NCBI RefSeq assembly: GCF_007655135.1
Contig: NC_045133.1
Span: 19,255,845 to 19,319,844 of the forward strand
From: Punica granatum
Lineage: Eukaryota; Streptophyta; Magnoliopsida; Myrtales; Lythraceae
Length of the DNA stretch: 64,000 bases
Direction of reading: 5' to 3'
The position numbers and the translations under genes were made by a program. Below are positions 61,660 through 64,000 of the stretch, piece after piece (position 1 is the stretch's first letter; every line of letters begins with the position of its first letter). A model generated the notes under the pieces. That model made no database searches. It was not told where the DNA came from and worked only from the letters and a program-made list of their open reading frames with translations.

Positions 61660-61905
61660 GCGAAACATTCTGTTTGGTTTCAAGATGATATTTTAGAATC
61701 ACAATTCTAACTTAACTTTACCCACTACAAAACAAAATAATTCATACAAGGTCAAAGAGTGGGCCCCATTTATACCACTTTTTTCCACAACAAAACAACA
61801 TAACACATACAAAGTCAAAGGGTGGGCCCCATTTATACCACTCAAAATCAAAATCAAAATCTGATTTTAAAATTCTACTATGAAACCAAACGCAACCTTA
61901 AATCA
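61660..61905. mobile_element. GTTTGG-type MITE
   Basis: Left end ctgtttggtttcaagatgatattttagaat and right end attttaaaattctactatgaaaccaaacgca form an imperfect terminal inverted repeat of about 30 bp. Inside, a unit of about 65 bp is repeated (acatacaaagtcaaagggtgggccccatttataccact and its earlier copy). Confidence 0.6.
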
Positions 61906-62134
61906 ATGATTTTGTTTTGGATTTTAAAATTTTAAGTTTCTTTTATTTCAGTTAGGGCTCTAGCTATATATTATGCATTATTAGCCTTAGGAAAATGGTA
62001 CACCTGAAATCTTATAATCGGGGACCCCATTTTAGGATTGCACGATCATGTACTCTCTAGCTTATTATTAATAATCCAGGATTTCTAAGAGAATAAACTC
62101 CGCGAAATCAAAGAGAAAAAAACTGAGAATTGGG

Positions 62135-62600
62135 ATTCGGCCCCTATATTTCACCAAAAAAGAAAAAGGGAAAAAAAGACCGATGTAGGACCACAATTCA
62201 ATAAGATCATTGTAAACTTAAAGCTGGACTCCTCTAGTATGACTCCGTGTCATGCTAACATGGTTTTCTCGCGTTGGATGCACGTGGTTCTCGCGACCCA
62301 CTACACATCCAATTATGGGGAGACTCCGTGTTATGGTGTAGACGAGGTCATATTAAAAATTTCCAAACTTAAAACAATATTTTTTACCAAAAAAAATCAA
62401 CCCCGTACTTCACCTCAAAAGAAGGAAAAAGAAAAGAAGAAAGAAAAAAGATCAATGTAGGATCACGGTTCAACAAAATCATCGTAAACTTAATTGAAAT
62501 CACAGTTTTCAACCCAAAAAAAAAAAACTTAAGATCATACTCAGCTCCGTATTTCACAAAAAGAAAAACAAGATCAATGCAGGACCACAATTATTGTAAT
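62135..62600. repeat. Three-copy local direct repeat
   Basis: A motif of type tatttcacc-aaaagaaaaa-gatcaatgtaggaccacaattca-aaaatcat-gtaaactta occurs at about 62146-62221 and 62406-62492, with a shorter copy at about 62551-62595. Copies have diverged. Function unknown. Confidence 0.65.
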
Positions 62601-62666
62601 TAAAAATAATATTATAGTCAGGTTGCTTCTTAGAAAACCTATAAAAGTTCAACTTATCTAGACATT

Positions 62667-62853
62667 TTTTTTTGTACCACCTAGTATTTAGATGCCAATT
62701 GGTCTGGGCTAATCCAGAGTCAAATTAAGTTGGTCTATTAAGGGTAAATCTCTCCCATTTGTGAATTTTCTCCATTCACAAGGTTTGATCCGGGACCTTA
62801 CTTGAGAGGAATAAGTGTCGAACCACTCAAATCAATCTATGTCGGTAACCTGC
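62667..62853 (-). mobile_element. tRNA-related SINE with 9-bp TSD
   Basis: On the minus strand: ttgagtggttcgacactta (A-box region), ggtcccggatcaaacc (B-box region), then a body ending aggtggtacaaaaaaa. The flanks ctagacatt at 62658-62666 and 62854-62862 are identical. Clear SINE structure. Confidence 0.78.
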
Positions 62854-63179
62854 CTAGACATTAGCTAGTTCGCTTTCATAAATAATTCAGATCTGAAAAT
62901 TGCACTACGTGTAACGAATGTTGTAATTTTTGAAGGTTCGAAGCTTACCATCCTTGCAAAGTTTTAAGTTTCTTTATGATGGAACTAGGTAAGGGTTTAG
63001 AGAATTCCCACACATAATTAGCGTTCGCCGGTGCTTGCATTTATACCGTGAAATATATATCAAATGTGCTTATAAGTATCCCAATTTAACCAACTAGAAG
63101 AAAGGCAAGCGTGTGTGCGAGGGCTAGAGTAATTGAAATAACAAAGTATTGATAATCGCTTATTTAGTATGTCATTGAA

Positions 63180-64000
63180 ATCGAAAATCATCTGTAAATG
63201 TATTACAAAGATTATTGCTGATAGGTTGAAGAGTTTTCTCCCTAATTTTATCTCACCAACTTAGTGTGCCTTCGTTAGTGGGAGAGATATTGGGGATAAC
63301 ATCCAGTTAGCTCATGAACTGGTTAAGGTTTATAGTAAGAGAAAGGTTAGCCGTCGAGCTATTAAGGCTGACATCATGAAGGTTTCTGATTCTGTATACT
63401 GGAATTTTCTCATGAATGTACAGCTGGTCTTAATGTGCCTGTACAGTTTGTCACTTAGATCGGAGCCTGTATTTCAATAAATGGGAGCCCCTGGAAGGTT
63501 ATTTTGAAGGGCAAAAAGGCATCAGACAGAGGATCCATTGTCTCCTTATTTGTTTGTCATTGCACTAGAGATTCTCTCTCAACTTCTTAATAAGGTTGTT
63601 GCTGACAAGAGGATTGCTTTTCATCCTCCATGCTCTAAAGTGGGACTCACTCATTCGGGTTTTGCTGATGATTTGCTGATATTCACTAAGGGTGGTGAGT
63701 TGAGTTCTGTTCAGGCACATAAAGAGATCTTTCGTGAGTTCTACTTGATGTCTGGGTTTGAAGCTTAATCCGAGCAAGATTGAGCTATATTATGCTCAAA
63801 GGATATAGTTAAGGATGTGATTGGATCTACTGGCTTTACGTGTAGAACACTTCCTATGAGATATCTGAGGGCCCATTGATTATGGGAAGGTTATCAGACA
63901 GGGATGCAGACCTTCGATCGAAGAATCTGTACCGCAAATGCTTGGAGAAAGGAGAAGTATACGAGGCTGGAATTTTGAGGTGGAGTGGGGCTTATGCAAA
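63180..64000 (+). mobile_element. Degenerate LINE reverse transcriptase, runs off window
   Basis: Plus-strand frames encode pieces of an L1-type RT: KCITKIIADRLKSFLPNFIS, then CAFVSGRDIGDNIQLAHELV, AIKADIMK, and at 63538-63768 SPYLFVIALEILSQLL followed by HSGFADDLLIF, which holds the catalytic FADD. An internal TAG replaces a Gln codon near 63271 and there are frameshifts, so the copy is dead. The right end lies beyond the window. Confidence 0.85.

Noticed and set aside
1..64000. CRISPR arrays, operons, bacterial features, tRNA or rRNA genes
   Set aside because: None seen; the sequence is plant nuclear DNA, and tRNA-like boxes found belong to SINEs.

Overview
The window looks like nuclear DNA from a flowering plant, most likely a eudicot. 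Genes are split by GT-AG introns, intergenic DNA is AT-rich, and it carries plant-type L1 LINE debris, tRNA-like SINEs, many inverted-repeat elements and long AT/CT microsatellites. All gene models below were assembled by hand from reading frame, splice sites and family similarity; no search was run. Family and Arabidopsis names are from memory.

Layout. 0-3.9 kb is intergenic with a short hAT-like element (1201-1782). 3.9-6.7 kb (+) is an RRM protein of the BPA1 (binding partner of ACD11) type. 6.7-20.4 kb has one gene, a single-exon MGC-start glutaredoxin-like protein (-), among SINEs and a foldback element. 20.4-32.9 kb is a tandem segmental duplication. Each unit carries one seven- or eight-exon beta-1,3-galactosyltransferase (-), and the left copy has a damaged exon-1 splice donor. 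33.4-36.6 kb (-) is a ten-exon gene for the archaeal-type 3-dehydroquinate synthase II family. 38.0-40.7 kb (-) is a secreted aldose 1-epimerase. 41.5-46.8 kb is transposon-rich: a 5'-truncated LINE, a palindromic MITE and a 1.85 kb Mutator-like element with clean 9-bp target duplications. 47.7-52.7 kb (-) is a ten-exon serine carboxypeptidase-like gene whose last exon is cut off by a 1.6 kb intron filled with two inverted-repeat elements. 55.1-57.1 kb (+) is an intronless membrane protein of the plant DUF7906 type. 58.5-60.5 kb (-) is a four-exon pectate lyase. The right edge holds degenerate LINE reverse transcriptase.

The genes form no operon-like unit. Several act in the secretory pathway or wall (two galactosyltransferases, pectate lyase, carboxypeptidase, mutarotase, probably the DUF7906 protein), but neighbours share no evident pathway. 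I found no undescribed multi-gene system. The most interesting signals are the tandem galactosyltransferase duplication with splice-site decay, a shared architecture of foldback elements (AT-rich arms around a GC-rich core) lying in an intron and near a promoter, a duplicated decoy 5' splice site in the dehydroquinate-synthase-like gene, and several newly delimited short elements with intact target-site duplications.
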